Origin: a virus
IMG/VR virus record: IMGVR_UViG_3300022562_000273
Coordinates: 1 to 49,077 of that record
DNA length: 49,077 nucleotides
Strand: one strand, 5' to 3'
The position numbers were made by a program, and so were the translations under genes. Below, one piece after another: positions 35,090-41,419 of this stretch; position 1 is the stretch's first letter; every line of letters begins with the position of its first letter. The notes beneath the pieces were generated by a model. It did not search any database, was not told the DNA's origin, and was given only the letters and a program-made list of their open reading frames with translations.

Positions 35090-35122
35090 CGCGCCTTGCC
35101 CCTGATCGGGCCTTGGCGCGCC
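35090..35122. repeat. Imperfect cruciform-type inverted repeat
   Basis: CGCGCC with GGCGCG as outer arms and GCCC with GGGC as inner arms surround CTGATC at about 35090-35122. It adds to the dense secondary structure of this non-coding stretch. Confidence 0.5.
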
Positions 35123-35132
35123 TCTGTAAAGT

Positions 35133-35302
35133 CCCTGATAGCCTGATAGTCAATCAACGACAATGCCAATGAGTACGCCGTCAGCGCGTTTTATTCACGA
35201 CACACACACACACACAAACCACAGTCTAAGGAACCGCCACCGACCCCACTACCTGAAGCCAACAACCATGAATACCGATAACCTACTATCAGGCTATCAG
35301 GG
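35133..35302. repeat. 18-bp perfect inverted repeat 134 bp apart, flanking an AC microsatellite
   Basis: CCCTGATAGCCTGATAGT (35133-35150) is the exact reverse complement of 35285-35302. Each arm is itself a tandem pair of CTGATAG. Between them lies an AC8 run (35200-35215) and no convincing gene. The arms look like binding sites for a protein that loops DNA, or parts of a replication origin. The right arm ends about 40 bases before the gene at 35344. Confidence 0.8.
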
Positions 35303-35343
35303 GAGTTGTAAGGATTACCAAGGACATACTAGAGGAGAGAGCG

Positions 35344-35538
35344 ATGAGAGTAACAGACAGAGAGTTGAGAGAGCGTGAGGAACGGAGAGTAGCGATACGC
35401 AATGGGGAATGCCCTGATTGTGGTGGGAAGACTGTACCGACAACCCACCATAGCTCAGGGACAGAGTTGCCGACTAAGTATGAGTGGTTCAGATGTAAGG
35501 GTTGCGGAACCCTGTTTGGCACTAGCAACGTGAGGTGA
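35344..35538 (+). CDS. Small zinc-ribbon protein, 64 aa
   Basis: The product is highly charged at its N-terminus (MRVTDRELREREERR) and carries two CxxC knuckles, CPDCGG (23-28) and CKGCG (51-55), as in zinc ribbons. AGGAGAGAGCG precedes the ATG. It may bind nucleic acid or a host protein early in infection. No named family. Confidence 0.8.
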   Translation: MRVTDRELREREERRVAIRNGECPDCGGKTVPTTHHSSGTELPTKYEWFRCKGCGTLFGTSNVR

Positions 35539-35541
35539 GCA

Positions 35542-35709
35542 ATGCAGATAGACACAGCTAAGTGGACCATTGCCGATATCCATTCTAGGAGATTGGCAGA
35601 TAAGAAAGCGCAATTCCATTGCCGAGATATTAACACAGAGGAATGGCTAATCGTAGTGGCTGTGGATGATATCAGACAGGCAATGTATGATATGATGATG
35701 GAGAGGTGA
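35542..35709 (+). CDS. 55-aa early protein
   Basis: The frame lies three bases after the zinc-ribbon gene, with AGGTGAGCA ahead of the ATG. The product (MQIDTAKWTIADIHSRRLADKK, ending VAVDDIRQAMYDMMMER) is mixed helix and strand with one Cys. Function unknown; spacing and coupling support it as real. Confidence 0.7.
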   Translation: MQIDTAKWTIADIHSRRLADKKAQFHCRDINTEEWLIVVAVDDIRQAMYDMMMER

Positions 35710-35751
35710 GCCATGAATAATTGGATGGTTTACAAATAGGGAGCAAAGACA

Positions 35752-36054
35752 ATGCCAGTATGCTTTCAACTAACTAGGATTGGCGAGATAGAGCCAGCCT
35801 ATCTGACAGACGTTGACGCTGAGTTGTGTCAACAGTTTGAGATACCATTCTCAGAGCATACCTACGCTTACGGATGGTATGATGACATTGGCTTTAAGCT
35901 TGCCTTGGGCAAGTCGTGGGATGAGCTTGCAGATCAATATCAGAAATACAGTTATACCACTAGCCAGTATCAAGAGCATGAGCTAATGATGCTGAGGATG
36001 GTTCACTACTTGCGCCAACATTACGTTGTTGATGCTTGGCGAGAGCATAAATAA
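35752..36054 (+). CDS. 100-aa early protein
   Basis: GGGAGCAAAGACA precedes the ATG. The protein is Tyr/His-rich (FSEHTYAYGWYDDIGFKLALGKSWDEL; YSYTTSQYQEHELMMLRMVHYLRQHYVVD) and ends without a membrane segment. I recognise no family. It lies in the tiny-gene early cluster. Confidence 0.75.
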   Translation: MPVCFQLTRIGEIEPAYLTDVDAELCQQFEIPFSEHTYAYGWYDDIGFKLALGKSWDELADQYQKYSYTTSQYQEHELMMLRMVHYLRQHYVVDAWREHK

Positions 36055-36078
36055 AAATAATTGACTTGGCTCAATCAA
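36050..36078 (+). repeat. 29-bp direct repeat, copy 1
   Basis: This copy overlaps the stop of the gene ending at 36054 and differs at one base from 36277-36305. It contains ATAAAAATAATTG and CTTGGCTCAATCAA. Copies lie before and after the small gene 36096-36272. Confidence 0.85.
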
Positions 36079-36095
36079 ACGAAGGGAGCAAAGCT

Positions 36096-36272
36096 ATGTA
36101 TATCATCATAGTGCATAGAGCATATGATAGCTATCCCGAATACTTTGGGCCTTTCCAAACTGAGAGCAGAGCTAAGCAATATGGAAAGGAGATGCCAGAG
36201 GAATGGATATGGTCTATTGTGCCTATCACTGTGCCGAACTGCATTGGCGTTAGCTTCACTACCAAATACTAA
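36096..36272 (+). CDS. 58-aa early protein flanked by direct repeats
   Basis: The ATG at 36096 follows GGGAGCAAAGCT. The product (YIIIVHRAYDSYPEYFGPFQTESRAKQYGKEM) begins with a beta strand and helix and is tyrosine-rich. Both flanks carry one copy of a 29-bp repeat, so the gene may have arrived or been lost by recombination between them. Function unknown. Confidence 0.75.
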   Translation: MYIIIVHRAYDSYPEYFGPFQTESRAKQYGKEMPEEWIWSIVPITVPNCIGVSFTTKY

Positions 36273-36276
36273 CGTC

Positions 36277-36305
36277 AATAAAAATAATTGCCTTGGCTCA
36301 ATCAA
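36277..36305 (+). repeat. 29-bp direct repeat, copy 2
   Basis: 28 of 29 bases match 36050-36078. This copy forms one arm of the hairpin at 36287-36321. Confidence 0.85.
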
Positions 36306-36321
36306 TCTCTGCCAAGGCAAT
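36287..36321 (+). promoter_or_regulatory. 11-bp hairpin with an overlapping alternative pairing
   Basis: ATTGCCTTGGC and GCCAAGGCAAT pair perfectly around 13 bases. CTTGGCTCAATC, which overlaps the left arm and loop, can instead pair with GATTGAGCAAG at 36332-36342 with one bulge. The two folds exclude each other. There is no T run. This may be an RNA switch or mRNA boundary just before the promoter at 36385. Confidence 0.6.
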
Positions 36322-36384
36322 GCTTCACACCGATTGAGCAAGAGTGACCAAGCGACGGTCTTGCTCATAAACTGTTCATATCGC

Positions 36385-36413
36385 TTGACTTTTCAATCGA
36401 CCTGTGCTACCAT
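36385..36413 (+). promoter_or_regulatory. Sigma70-like early promoter
   Basis: TTGACT (36385-36390), 17 bases, then TACCAT (36408-36413). The segment TTGACTTTTCAATCGACCTG is close to the one at 38892. The gene start is at 36445. Confidence 0.75.
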
Positions 36414-36444
36414 CGTGGTACAGTCGGAGAGAGGGTATCCACCA

Positions 36445-36630
36445 ATGCCTACCGAACTGGATAATCGAGACAAGCTGATAGCCAAGGTTGTCGATATGTA
36501 TCGGCAATTCAACATTGGCTATGATCCTGCAATCTCTGTGCTTATGAATTGTGGTCTTAGCGCAGCGCAAGCTGATGCTAAGTTACTTGGCTACGTTGTG
36601 CCGCCAGGCGCTACCACAGACAATCAATAG
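36445..36630 (+). CDS. 61-aa early protein
   Basis: The ATG at 36445 follows GGAGAGAGGG. The product (PTELDNRDKLIAKVVDMYRQFNIG; ISVLMNCGLSAAQADAKLLGYVV) is helical and soluble. It is the first gene behind the promoter at 36385. No family recognised. Confidence 0.75.
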   Translation: MPTELDNRDKLIAKVVDMYRQFNIGYDPAISVLMNCGLSAAQADAKLLGYVVPPGATTDNQ

Positions 36631-36639
36631 GGGTCAACA

Positions 36640-36705
36640 ATGAACACCACAGTGTCATTCACAATCGCTTGCCTTGTCATGTATGGGCTATTCTACTATT
36701 TCTGA
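36640..36705 (+). CDS. Possible 21-aa membrane micropeptide
   Basis: Behind AGGGGTCAACA, a 21-codon frame encodes a hydrophobic peptide (VSFTIACLVMYGLFYYF) able to span a membrane. Its ribosome site and placement are suitable, but a frame this short can be chance. Confidence 0.35.
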   Translation: MNTTVSFTIACLVMYGLFYYF

Positions 36706-36785
36706 CAATACACTAGTAGCCATTCGCAAGAGTGGCTATTGGCGTATTGCCACGACAATACGAAGCCAGATGAAAGGAAAGACAA

Positions 36786-37400
36786 ATGGCTGAGACTATT
36801 AAAGTACCTGTCGTGAAGGCTAAAGGACAAGTAATCGAGGTTGAACTCGATAAACTCCCTGATGAGGTATATAAGGAAATCCTCTTACAGGGCGCAAAGG
36901 CTGTGCTAAATCGGGGTATGACCAAGATTAGCTCAACCACCTATCCTAAAGAAGATGAACTCAAGGCTGCCGCTATGGAGAAAGCGGCTGAGAACCTTGA
37001 GGCAATGTACGAAGGCAAGATCAGGATTACAGGCGGTAAGGCAAAGAAGGGTATGGGTAAGATCAATACCGAAGCTCGTCGTATCGCTCGCAATCTTGTC
37101 AAAGACCTTATCAAGCAGAATGGTGGTAAGGTTGGCGACTATGAGAACAGCGAAATCTCTCGCGCTGCTCAAGAGATGATAGACGCGAACCCTGAAATCC
37201 TCAAAATGGCTGAGGAGAATATCAAGGCTCGCGAGAGTGAACAGACTAAGATCAAGTTCGATCTTAGCTCTATCGCAGTCTCCGATAAGAAGGTTGCTGC
37301 GGCTAAGGCTAAGAAGGAAAGGAAGGTGCCACTCTCTGCTACACAGGCTGGCATTGTCCAAGCTAAGGCGAAGCCTGGGACTCAGGCTACCGCTCACTAA
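36786..37400 (+). CDS. 204-aa early protein, lysine/alanine-rich
   Basis: The start follows GGAAAGACAA. The protein begins AETIKVPVVKAKGQVIEVELDKLPDEVYKEILLQGAKAVLNRGMTKI, a compact beta-alpha start, then basic helices (KINTEARRIARNLVKDLIKQNGGKVGDYENSEI) and a Lys/Ala-rich tail. I know similar hypothetical phage proteins but no function. The basic, soluble nature would fit a nucleic-acid-binding role. Confidence 0.8.
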   Translation: MAETIKVPVVKAKGQVIEVELDKLPDEVYKEILLQGAKAVLNRGMTKISSTTYPKEDELKAAAMEKAAENLEAMYEGKIRITGGKAKKGMGKINTEARRIARNLVKDLIKQNGGKVGDYENSEISRAAQEMIDANPEILKMAEENIKARESEQTKIKFDLSSIAVSDKKVAAAKAKKERKVPLSATQAGIVQAKAKPGTQATAH

Positions 37401-37494
37401 CTTAGCGTCCAGACTTGGCGCAGCATGGCCAGCAATGAGTAACGCTAGATGCATATAGCCCACAGGCTCAGGATCGCCATGTGATTTGTCTAAA

Positions 37495-37522
37495 GCCCTA
37501 GGGGTAATTCAGCCCCTAGGGC
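37495..37522 (+). promoter_or_regulatory. Perfect 10-bp hairpin upstream of 37552
   Basis: GCCCTAGGGG and CCCCTAGGGC pair around TAATTCAG. It follows the gene ending at 37400 by 95 nt and precedes the next by 29 nt. Without a T run it is a weak or rho-assisted terminator or an RNA-stability element. Confidence 0.6.
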
Positions 37523-37551
37523 AGCTTAATCAAAGCAAGGAACTCTCCACC

Positions 37552-38187
37552 ATGACTGATGAAATCACTACCACCAACTCAGGGGAGAATGAGGATATGT
37601 TCAAAATCCGTGATATGTTCTCCCGCGCTGCTGATGCTATCTTAGCTGCAACACAGTTGCGGAGAGATGTGACTGCGTTGCAAGATAGTGTTAACAAGCT
37701 ATCCACCGAGCTTGAAGCTGTGCGTAATCATAACACTTGGCTAGAGCAACAGCTTGAGGACACTAAGAGAAATCGCGATGAATGGCGTGATCGTTGCTTC
37801 TCTGCTGAGAACTCTCTTGAACAGTCTCGTCAGGAAGTCTCTCGCCTTACCTCAGTCAATGAGGATCAGACGAGAACTATCCATGACTTGAATATGCTTG
37901 TTGAGCGTATGCGAGATGAGCAGCGAGAGACTGAGCATAAGCGAGATGATCTTGAGCTTGAGCTTATGTCAGTCAATGACAAGCTCAGCCAAGTCAGAGC
38001 AGTCATCGACGATGCAGGAAGCAAGCTCACTGAGCTTTTGTTCCCTGAGGAAAAGAAGGAGCCTGAGCCTACTGCTCAGGAAATTGTCCCTGAGCTTGTC
38101 TCTGCGCCGCCTACACCAGTCTTTGAGGAACAGATAAGAGACCCTGAGACTGGTCAGTTTGGTCCAAAGATTGCTCAAGGCTTCTAA
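37552..38187 (+). CDS. Coiled-coil early protein, 211 aa
   Basis: The ATG at 37552 (AAGGA upstream) is preferred to an open extension without a ribosome site. Residues about 20-165 form an almost continuous coiled coil (TALQDSVNKLSTELEAVRNHNTWLEQQLEDTKRNRDEW and on), followed by an acidic Pro/Glu tail and DPETGQFGPKIAQGF. This resembles intracellular scaffolds or partner-binding proteins; no family is recognised. A strong terminator follows. Confidence 0.8.
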   Translation: MTDEITTTNSGENEDMFKIRDMFSRAADAILAATQLRRDVTALQDSVNKLSTELEAVRNHNTWLEQQLEDTKRNRDEWRDRCFSAENSLEQSRQEVSRLTSVNEDQTRTIHDLNMLVERMRDEQRETEHKRDDLELELMSVNDKLSQVRAVIDDAGSKLTELLFPEEKKEPEPTAQEIVPELVSAPPTPVFEEQIRDPETGQFGPKIAQGF

Positions 38188-38192
38188 TACTC

Positions 38193-38228
38193 AGCCCCCA
38201 CTATCTTGAATGGTAGTGGGGGCTTTTC
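38193..38228 (+). terminator. Intrinsic terminator after the coiled-coil gene
   Basis: AGCCCCCACTA and TAGTGGGGGCT pair perfectly (11 bp, 10-base loop), then TTTTCTATTT. Confidence 0.9.
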
Positions 38229-38262
38229 TATTTATAGAGGCACTAACAAAGGGGGTCAAAGC

Positions 38263-38514
38263 ATGGCAAGCAATCTTCCATCAGGAGTAACTGAAAGTAT
38301 GATCCCTGGCAATACGCCAGAGGAACAAAGAGCCGAAGCTATCATGGATGAAATCTATGATATGCTAACAGACTATGTTTGGTCTGAGGAAGTCAAAGAC
38401 GACATAGCACAAAAGATATACACTCTTGCAGGCAAACACTATGCCGAAGGCTATCAAGAAGGCTTGCATGATCAAGCCTTGAGTAAAACACTTGATGAGC
38501 TATCCAAAGACTAA
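38263..38514 (+). CDS. 83-aa acidic early protein
   Basis: The ATG at 38263 follows GGGGGTCAAAGC; the open upstream extension is the terminator region. The product (ASNLPSGVTESMIPGNTPEEQRAEAIMDEIYDMLTDYVWSEEVKDD) is acidic and helical. Unknown function, probably cotranscribed with the next gene. Confidence 0.75.
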   Translation: MASNLPSGVTESMIPGNTPEEQRAEAIMDEIYDMLTDYVWSEEVKDDIAQKIYTLAGKHYAEGYQEGLHDQALSKTLDELSKD

Positions 38515-38527
38515 GAGAGGTGCTTAA

Positions 38528-38746
38528 ATGATAATGAGAAAGGAACTAGCTAAAGGGCTAGTCGCAGATTATGATGGCTTTGTCTTATGGCTATCATACA
38601 CTGATAAGACTGGCGCGCACAATGTCATTGGCTTAGAGCCTTTCGTAATGATGGCTCTGTGTGACTTTCGCCGTGAGATAGTCAAAGCAGAGATGGCTCA
38701 AGGTGATGTAACGCCTGACTATATCATAAGCAAAGGAAAGCCTTAG
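38528..38746 (+). CDS. 72-aa early protein
   Basis: GAGAGGTGCTTAA precedes the ATG. The product (MIMRKELAKGLVADYDGFVLWLSYTDKTGAHNVIGLEPFVMMALCDFRREIV) shows a beta-hairpin and then helices. A strong terminator follows seven bases after the stop. Unknown function. Confidence 0.75.
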   Translation: MIMRKELAKGLVADYDGFVLWLSYTDKTGAHNVIGLEPFVMMALCDFRREIVKAEMAQGDVTPDYIISKGKP

Positions 38747-38753
38747 ACTATCC

Positions 38754-38790
38754 AAGCCCCGCTCTCACCAAGCGGGGCTTTTTCTTTTTC
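38754..38790 (+). terminator. Strong intrinsic terminator
   Basis: AAGCCCCGCT and AGCGGGGCTT pair perfectly (10 bp) around CTCACCA, followed by TTTCTTTTT. The 100 bases after it up to the promoter at 38892 are pyrimidine-rich with no gene visible. Confidence 0.93.
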
Positions 38791-38891
38791 CACTTTCCCC
38801 ATCTCACCTTTTTCTAACCCAACCTGCCAAACTTTCTTTTTCCATAAGGTCGAATCAGGGCCTCTCAGGGCTTCGTGAGAAAACGTAAACG

Positions 38892-38920
38892 TTGACTTTT
38901 CACTCAACCTGTGGTAGAAT
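38892..38920 (+). promoter_or_regulatory. Sigma70-like promoter of the replication operon
   Basis: TTGACT (38892-38897), 17 bases, TAGAAT (38915-38920): near-consensus. It shares TTGACTTTTCAxTCxACCTG with the promoter at 36385, and both are followed by a GGAG/GAGAGG site before the first ATG. It precedes a long run of closely packed genes up to the terminator at 47214. Confidence 0.85.
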
Positions 38921-38952
38921 ACTCTTTACAATCGGCGAGAGGAACCACCGCA

Positions 38953-39126
38953 ATGCCTGATTGGAAACAAATCGAAAAGGCAATCGTCGCAATCGCCAAA
39001 GAACTTGGCGATGGCATCATTGAGCAGAACTCTAACTCAGGTGACACCATCTATGTCATCTATGAACCCACCCATATCAATCTCACCGAGCTTTCCAAAG
39101 ACTTGGAAGAAAGGCTAGGATCATGA
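38953..39126 (+). CDS. 57-aa early protein, first of the replication operon
   Basis: The ATG at 38953 follows GAGAGGAACCACCGCA. The product (PDWKQIEKAIVAIAKELGDGIIEQNSNSGDTIYVIYEPTHINLTELSKDLEE) is a small alpha/beta protein. Its stop overlaps the next start (ATGA). Unknown function. Confidence 0.75.
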   Translation: MPDWKQIEKAIVAIAKELGDGIIEQNSNSGDTIYVIYEPTHINLTELSKDLEERLGS

Positions 39127-39374
39127 GCCTCTACAACGTCAAATCCATCGGTAGCGACACCAGCTATCAAATCACTAAGTTCGATGAGGACTTTGTCCCT
39201 GACACAACCTACGAAGTCTCTCTTAGTGAATGTTCTTGTCCCGCCGGCGTTCGACCAACCTGCCGCCATCGGCAAATGCTGCCAGAGTTCATTGCCGAAG
39301 GCACTATCGACACCAATAAAATGTACCGTTACGAGACTCATGAATGGATCAATGGTCCTGAGGTAGAAGCATGA
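39123..39374 (+). CDS. SWIM-like zinc-finger protein, 83 aa
   Basis: The product carries CSCPAGVRPTCRHRQML, fitting the CxCxnCxH SWIM pattern (CxC at 38-40, then C48 and H50) used to bind DNA or proteins. The family is common in phages, with the N-terminus YNVKSIGSDTSYQITKFD. It may bind DNA or a partner early in infection. Coupled on both sides. Confidence 0.78.
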   Translation: MSLYNVKSIGSDTSYQITKFDEDFVPDTTYEVSLSECSCPAGVRPTCRHRQMLPEFIAEGTIDTNKMYRYETHEWINGPEVEA

Positions 39375-39706
39375 CCACCTTTGGTTCTACCGCCAAGCCG
39401 CCTTGGGCTGTTACTATGTGGTCAGATATGACCGCAATCTATATGGAACTACCTGTCAAAGATGGACCTCCATATATCCAAAAGCTACCGTATTCAGAAG
39501 CCGGTCTCTCCAAGGCTCTGAATATCATGAATGAAGCCTATCGCAAGAACCTATCGAAGATCGAGAACGCCAAACCTGTCAATGGCAAGCCAGCACCGCG
39601 CCATCCAATGATCAATGCCAAGCTCAAGCCTCGGCACAAGGATCAGTTCAGTGATGAACTACGAGCTAACGCCAGGGACGTGCTTAAGAAGCTAAAGCTA
39701 ATTTAG
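39371..39706 (+). CDS. 111-aa early protein
   Basis: It starts in an ATGA overlap. The product is basic at the C-terminus (KPAPRHPMINAKLKPRHKDQFSDELRANARDVLKKLKLI), with a beta-type N-terminus (VTMWSDMTAIYMELPVKDGPPYIQKLP). No family recognised. It may bind nucleic acid. Confidence 0.72.
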   Translation: MTTFGSTAKPPWAVTMWSDMTAIYMELPVKDGPPYIQKLPYSEAGLSKALNIMNEAYRKNLSKIENAKPVNGKPAPRHPMINAKLKPRHKDQFSDELRANARDVLKKLKLI

Positions 39707-39716
39707 GGAGAAAACA

Positions 39717-39893
39717 ATGTGGCTCCTTCTAGTCTCTATCTGTGTTGGCTTAGCCTCAGCATCATGCAACTACATCAGCACAAACCAAATGTTCGATGAC
39801 ATAGCATCTTGCAATGATATCGGCAAAGCTATGTATAAAAGCACAGCACCGCACACCAGCGTAAGTAATTGGCATTGTATTAAAATTAGATAA
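39717..39893 (+). CDS. 58-aa putative small lipoprotein
   Basis: GGGAGAAAACA precedes the ATG. The N-terminus WLLLVSICVGLASASC has a signal with a lipobox-like A-S-A-S-C at 13-17, and the mature part holds two more cysteines (SCND, WHCIK). An early-expressed small lipoprotein would fit superinfection exclusion or surface modification; this is an inference. Confidence 0.65.
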   Translation: MWLLLVSICVGLASASCNYISTNQMFDDIASCNDIGKAMYKSTAPHTSVSNWHCIKIR

Positions 39894-39940
39894 GAAACTC
39901 GCCTAACAAACTTTCCTTGCAACAACTAATGGAGAGTGCA

Positions 39941-40309
39941 ATGACCCTACCTAAGACCGCAGTGGCTGTCGCTCTGATCCTTGCGTCAGCCACTCCCTCT
40001 TTCGCTAGGTTCGATTGTGGTAGAGTACAACGTGCTTACTTTCATATCCGTGACAGAGCCTTCAACCTCGCCTTGCATTGGGCCGTGCTTCCGCATACCT
40101 ACGCTCATCCTGGCGCTGTGGTTGTTCAGACTCGAAGAGGCCGCGCTCTTGGTGGTAGTCCTGGTGGTCACGTATCACGGATCATCTCTATCACAGGCTC
40201 TTGCACAGCCATAGTGGCTGATGAGAAGGGTCAATATAATCGCAACATATGCAGGAACTTAGTTGCGTATGTTGACCCGACAGCAAGAAAAGTCGCACAA
40301 GGAAACTGA
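39941..40309 (+). CDS. Exported protein with CHAP/NlpC-like look
   Basis: The ATG at 39941 follows GGAGAGTGCA. Residues 1-22 are a Sec signal (LPKTAVAVALILASATPSFA). The mature part has FDCGRVQRAYF with Cys26, then GAVVVQTRRGRALGGSPGGHVSRIISI, a GHV pattern recalling the His region of CHAP or NlpC/P60 cysteine peptidases, and two more cysteines. It may act on peptidoglycan or block other phages in the periplasm. The enzymatic role is a guess. Confidence 0.6.
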   Translation: MTLPKTAVAVALILASATPSFARFDCGRVQRAYFHIRDRAFNLALHWAVLPHTYAHPGAVVVQTRRGRALGGSPGGHVSRIISITGSCTAIVADEKGQYNRNICRNLVAYVDPTARKVAQGN

Positions 40310-40311
40310 CG

Positions 40312-40497
40312 ATGCCTCGCCCGACCGACTCTTACAGAGCAGCTAGAAGGAACCTTGCCCTTCGCATTGACAAGATGATGTGGTCATCAGCATATCATTT
40401 TGTTGCTCGGAGACTCGGTCGGGCGATCCAAAAGCCTGAACCTCCACCACCTCCACCACCTACTCCACCGCAGCCTAAAAGTTGGAGACGGATATGA
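40312..40497 (+). CDS. 61-aa Arg- and Pro-rich protein
   Basis: The start follows AAGGAAACTGACG. The N-terminal half is basic (PRPTDSYRAARRNLALRIDKMMW), then a Pro run EPPPPPPPTPPQP and the end KSWRRI. Its stop overlaps the next start (ATGA). Unknown function. Confidence 0.65.
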   Translation: MPRPTDSYRAARRNLALRIDKMMWSSAYHFVARRLGRAIQKPEPPPPPPPTPPQPKSWRRI

Positions 40498-40826
40498 ACG
40501 AAGAGCTATATCTCATAGCACACAAAGTCCGTGGCGAACCTGCGTTCGACGTAGCGATTAAGATGCACGTTGATACTTTGAATGAAGATTTTTGGATCAT
40601 TCCTACCAGTGGGCATAGGGCTTATCCATATTGGTTCATTCCCTTAAATGATCTTGCTGAACGATATGATCCAATTTGTGGATTCAACCAGCCCTCTATG
40701 CCCGAAGATACCATCGACCACTACAACACCACCGCTGCGCCAAAGGGCTTCGGCACTAAGACTTTCGAACATCTCCTTGGCCTCATTGGCTTGGAGAAGA
40801 AAGACAAGATCACCAGGAGATTCTAA
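40494..40826 (+). CDS. 110-aa early protein ending RRF
   Basis: The ATG at 40494 is in an ATGA overlap, preferred to an in-frame ATG 12 nt upstream. The product (NEELYLIAHKVRGEPAFDVAIKMH; EDFWIIPTSGHRAYPYWFIPLNDLAERY) is alpha/beta with many aromatics. Its last codons AGG-AGA-TTC double as the ribosome site of the XRE gene. No family recognised. Confidence 0.75.
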   Translation: MNEELYLIAHKVRGEPAFDVAIKMHVDTLNEDFWIIPTSGHRAYPYWFIPLNDLAERYDPICGFNQPSMPEDTIDHYNTTAAPKGFGTKTFEHLLGLIGLEKKDKITRRF

Positions 40827-41029
40827 TGCAATTCTGCTGGAAGGAGTTCGGCTACGATATCAAAAACTTTAGAGAAAACAACTGCTATGGCTTGCGTGAG
40901 TTGGCGAAGGAAATCAAAGTCCACTATTCAACTCTAAGTAGAGCGGAGAATGGAAAACCAACTTCGGTTGTACACTTCCTTCGTCTATGCAAGAAGATAG
41001 GTGCTGACCCATTCTACTACCTGCCATGA
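40826..41029 (+). CDS. Small XRE-type (Cro/CI) DNA-binding regulator
   Basis: The 67-aa single-domain protein shows a helix-turn-helix: YGLRELAKEIKVHYSTLSRAENGKPTSVVHFLRLCKKIGADPFYYL. This fits the five-helix Cro/CI fold. Without a partner integrase or CI gene it is more likely an early regulator of phage or host promoters than a lysogeny repressor. The ribosome site AGGAG lies in the preceding gene's end. The operators may be among the dyads at 34441-34552 or 35133-35302. Confidence 0.85.
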   Translation: MQFCWKEFGYDIKNFRENNCYGLRELAKEIKVHYSTLSRAENGKPTSVVHFLRLCKKIGADPFYYLP

Positions 41030-41187
41030 CCCACCAAAACGCAATACTTATTCTCGGAATCCTTCTCGGAGCCATGCTTGGCGCACCGTTAGGATTCCTC
41101 ACCGCCTCATTATTCATCATTGGAGATAGAGATGAGCAAGATAAAAGATATATGGCTGGTGATAACCAACAAACTAAGCTACGATGA
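41026..41187 (+). CDS. 53-aa single-span membrane protein
   Basis: The start is an ATGA overlap with the XRE gene. The product has a hydrophobic segment (ILILGILLGAMLGAPLGFLTASLFII) and a polar tail (GDRDEQDKRYMAGDNQQTKLR). It overlaps the following gene by 56 nt in another frame. It is likely a membrane protein of unknown role. Confidence 0.65.
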   Translation: MTHQNAILILGILLGAMLGAPLGFLTASLFIIGDRDEQDKRYMAGDNQQTKLR

Positions 41188-41419
41188 GTTAAAGATAGCA
41201 CAAGCCACCACCTCTCAACTAGAAATCGAAAAGCTTGATCTATCTAGGCACCTTCGCTCCTTAGATCATCGTATCTTTGAGCTTTCTCAATGCACAAATC
41301 AATCAGCCATGCAGAAGATCATGGGTCCATTGGTTGATGAAATGATGGCAAGGAAGAGTATTGAAAGCAAGCGTATCACCAACCTTCTGCAACCAGAAAT
41401 AGAAAAGTATGGAACATGA
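41132..41419 (+). CDS. 95-aa helical early protein
   Basis: The ATG at 41132 has GGAG six bases ahead; a codon 12 nt earlier is in frame but lacks a site. The product (SKIKDIWLVITNKLSYDELKIAQATTSQLEIEKLDLSRHLRSLDHRI) is helical and charged. Coupled by ATGA to the next gene. Unknown function. Confidence 0.7.
   Translation: MSKIKDIWLVITNKLSYDELKIAQATTSQLEIEKLDLSRHLRSLDHRIFELSQCTNQSAMQKIMGPLVDEMMARKSIESKRITNLLQPEIEKYGT

Noticed and set aside
35200-35215. AC microsatellite as a CRISPR or tandem-repeat system
   Set aside because: It is a simple dinucleotide run without spacers or longer units.
35268-35378. 36-codon frame over the right arm of the 18-bp inverted repeat
   Set aside because: No ribosome site; it overlaps the start of the zinc-ribbon gene in another frame and contains the repeat arm.
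35713-35739. 8-codon frame behind AGAGGTGAGCC
   Set aside because: It has a suitable ribosome site and could be a leader peptide, but it is too short to support.
36061-36090. Promoter at the TTGACT inside the first 29-bp repeat
   Set aside because: No -10 box lies at a usual distance, and the second repeat copy has a C in place of the A of TTGACT.
40826-41029. Lysogeny repressor and temperate lifestyle
   Set aside because: The XRE protein is a single small domain, and I find no integrase, excisionase, partitioning gene or attachment site in the complete circle.
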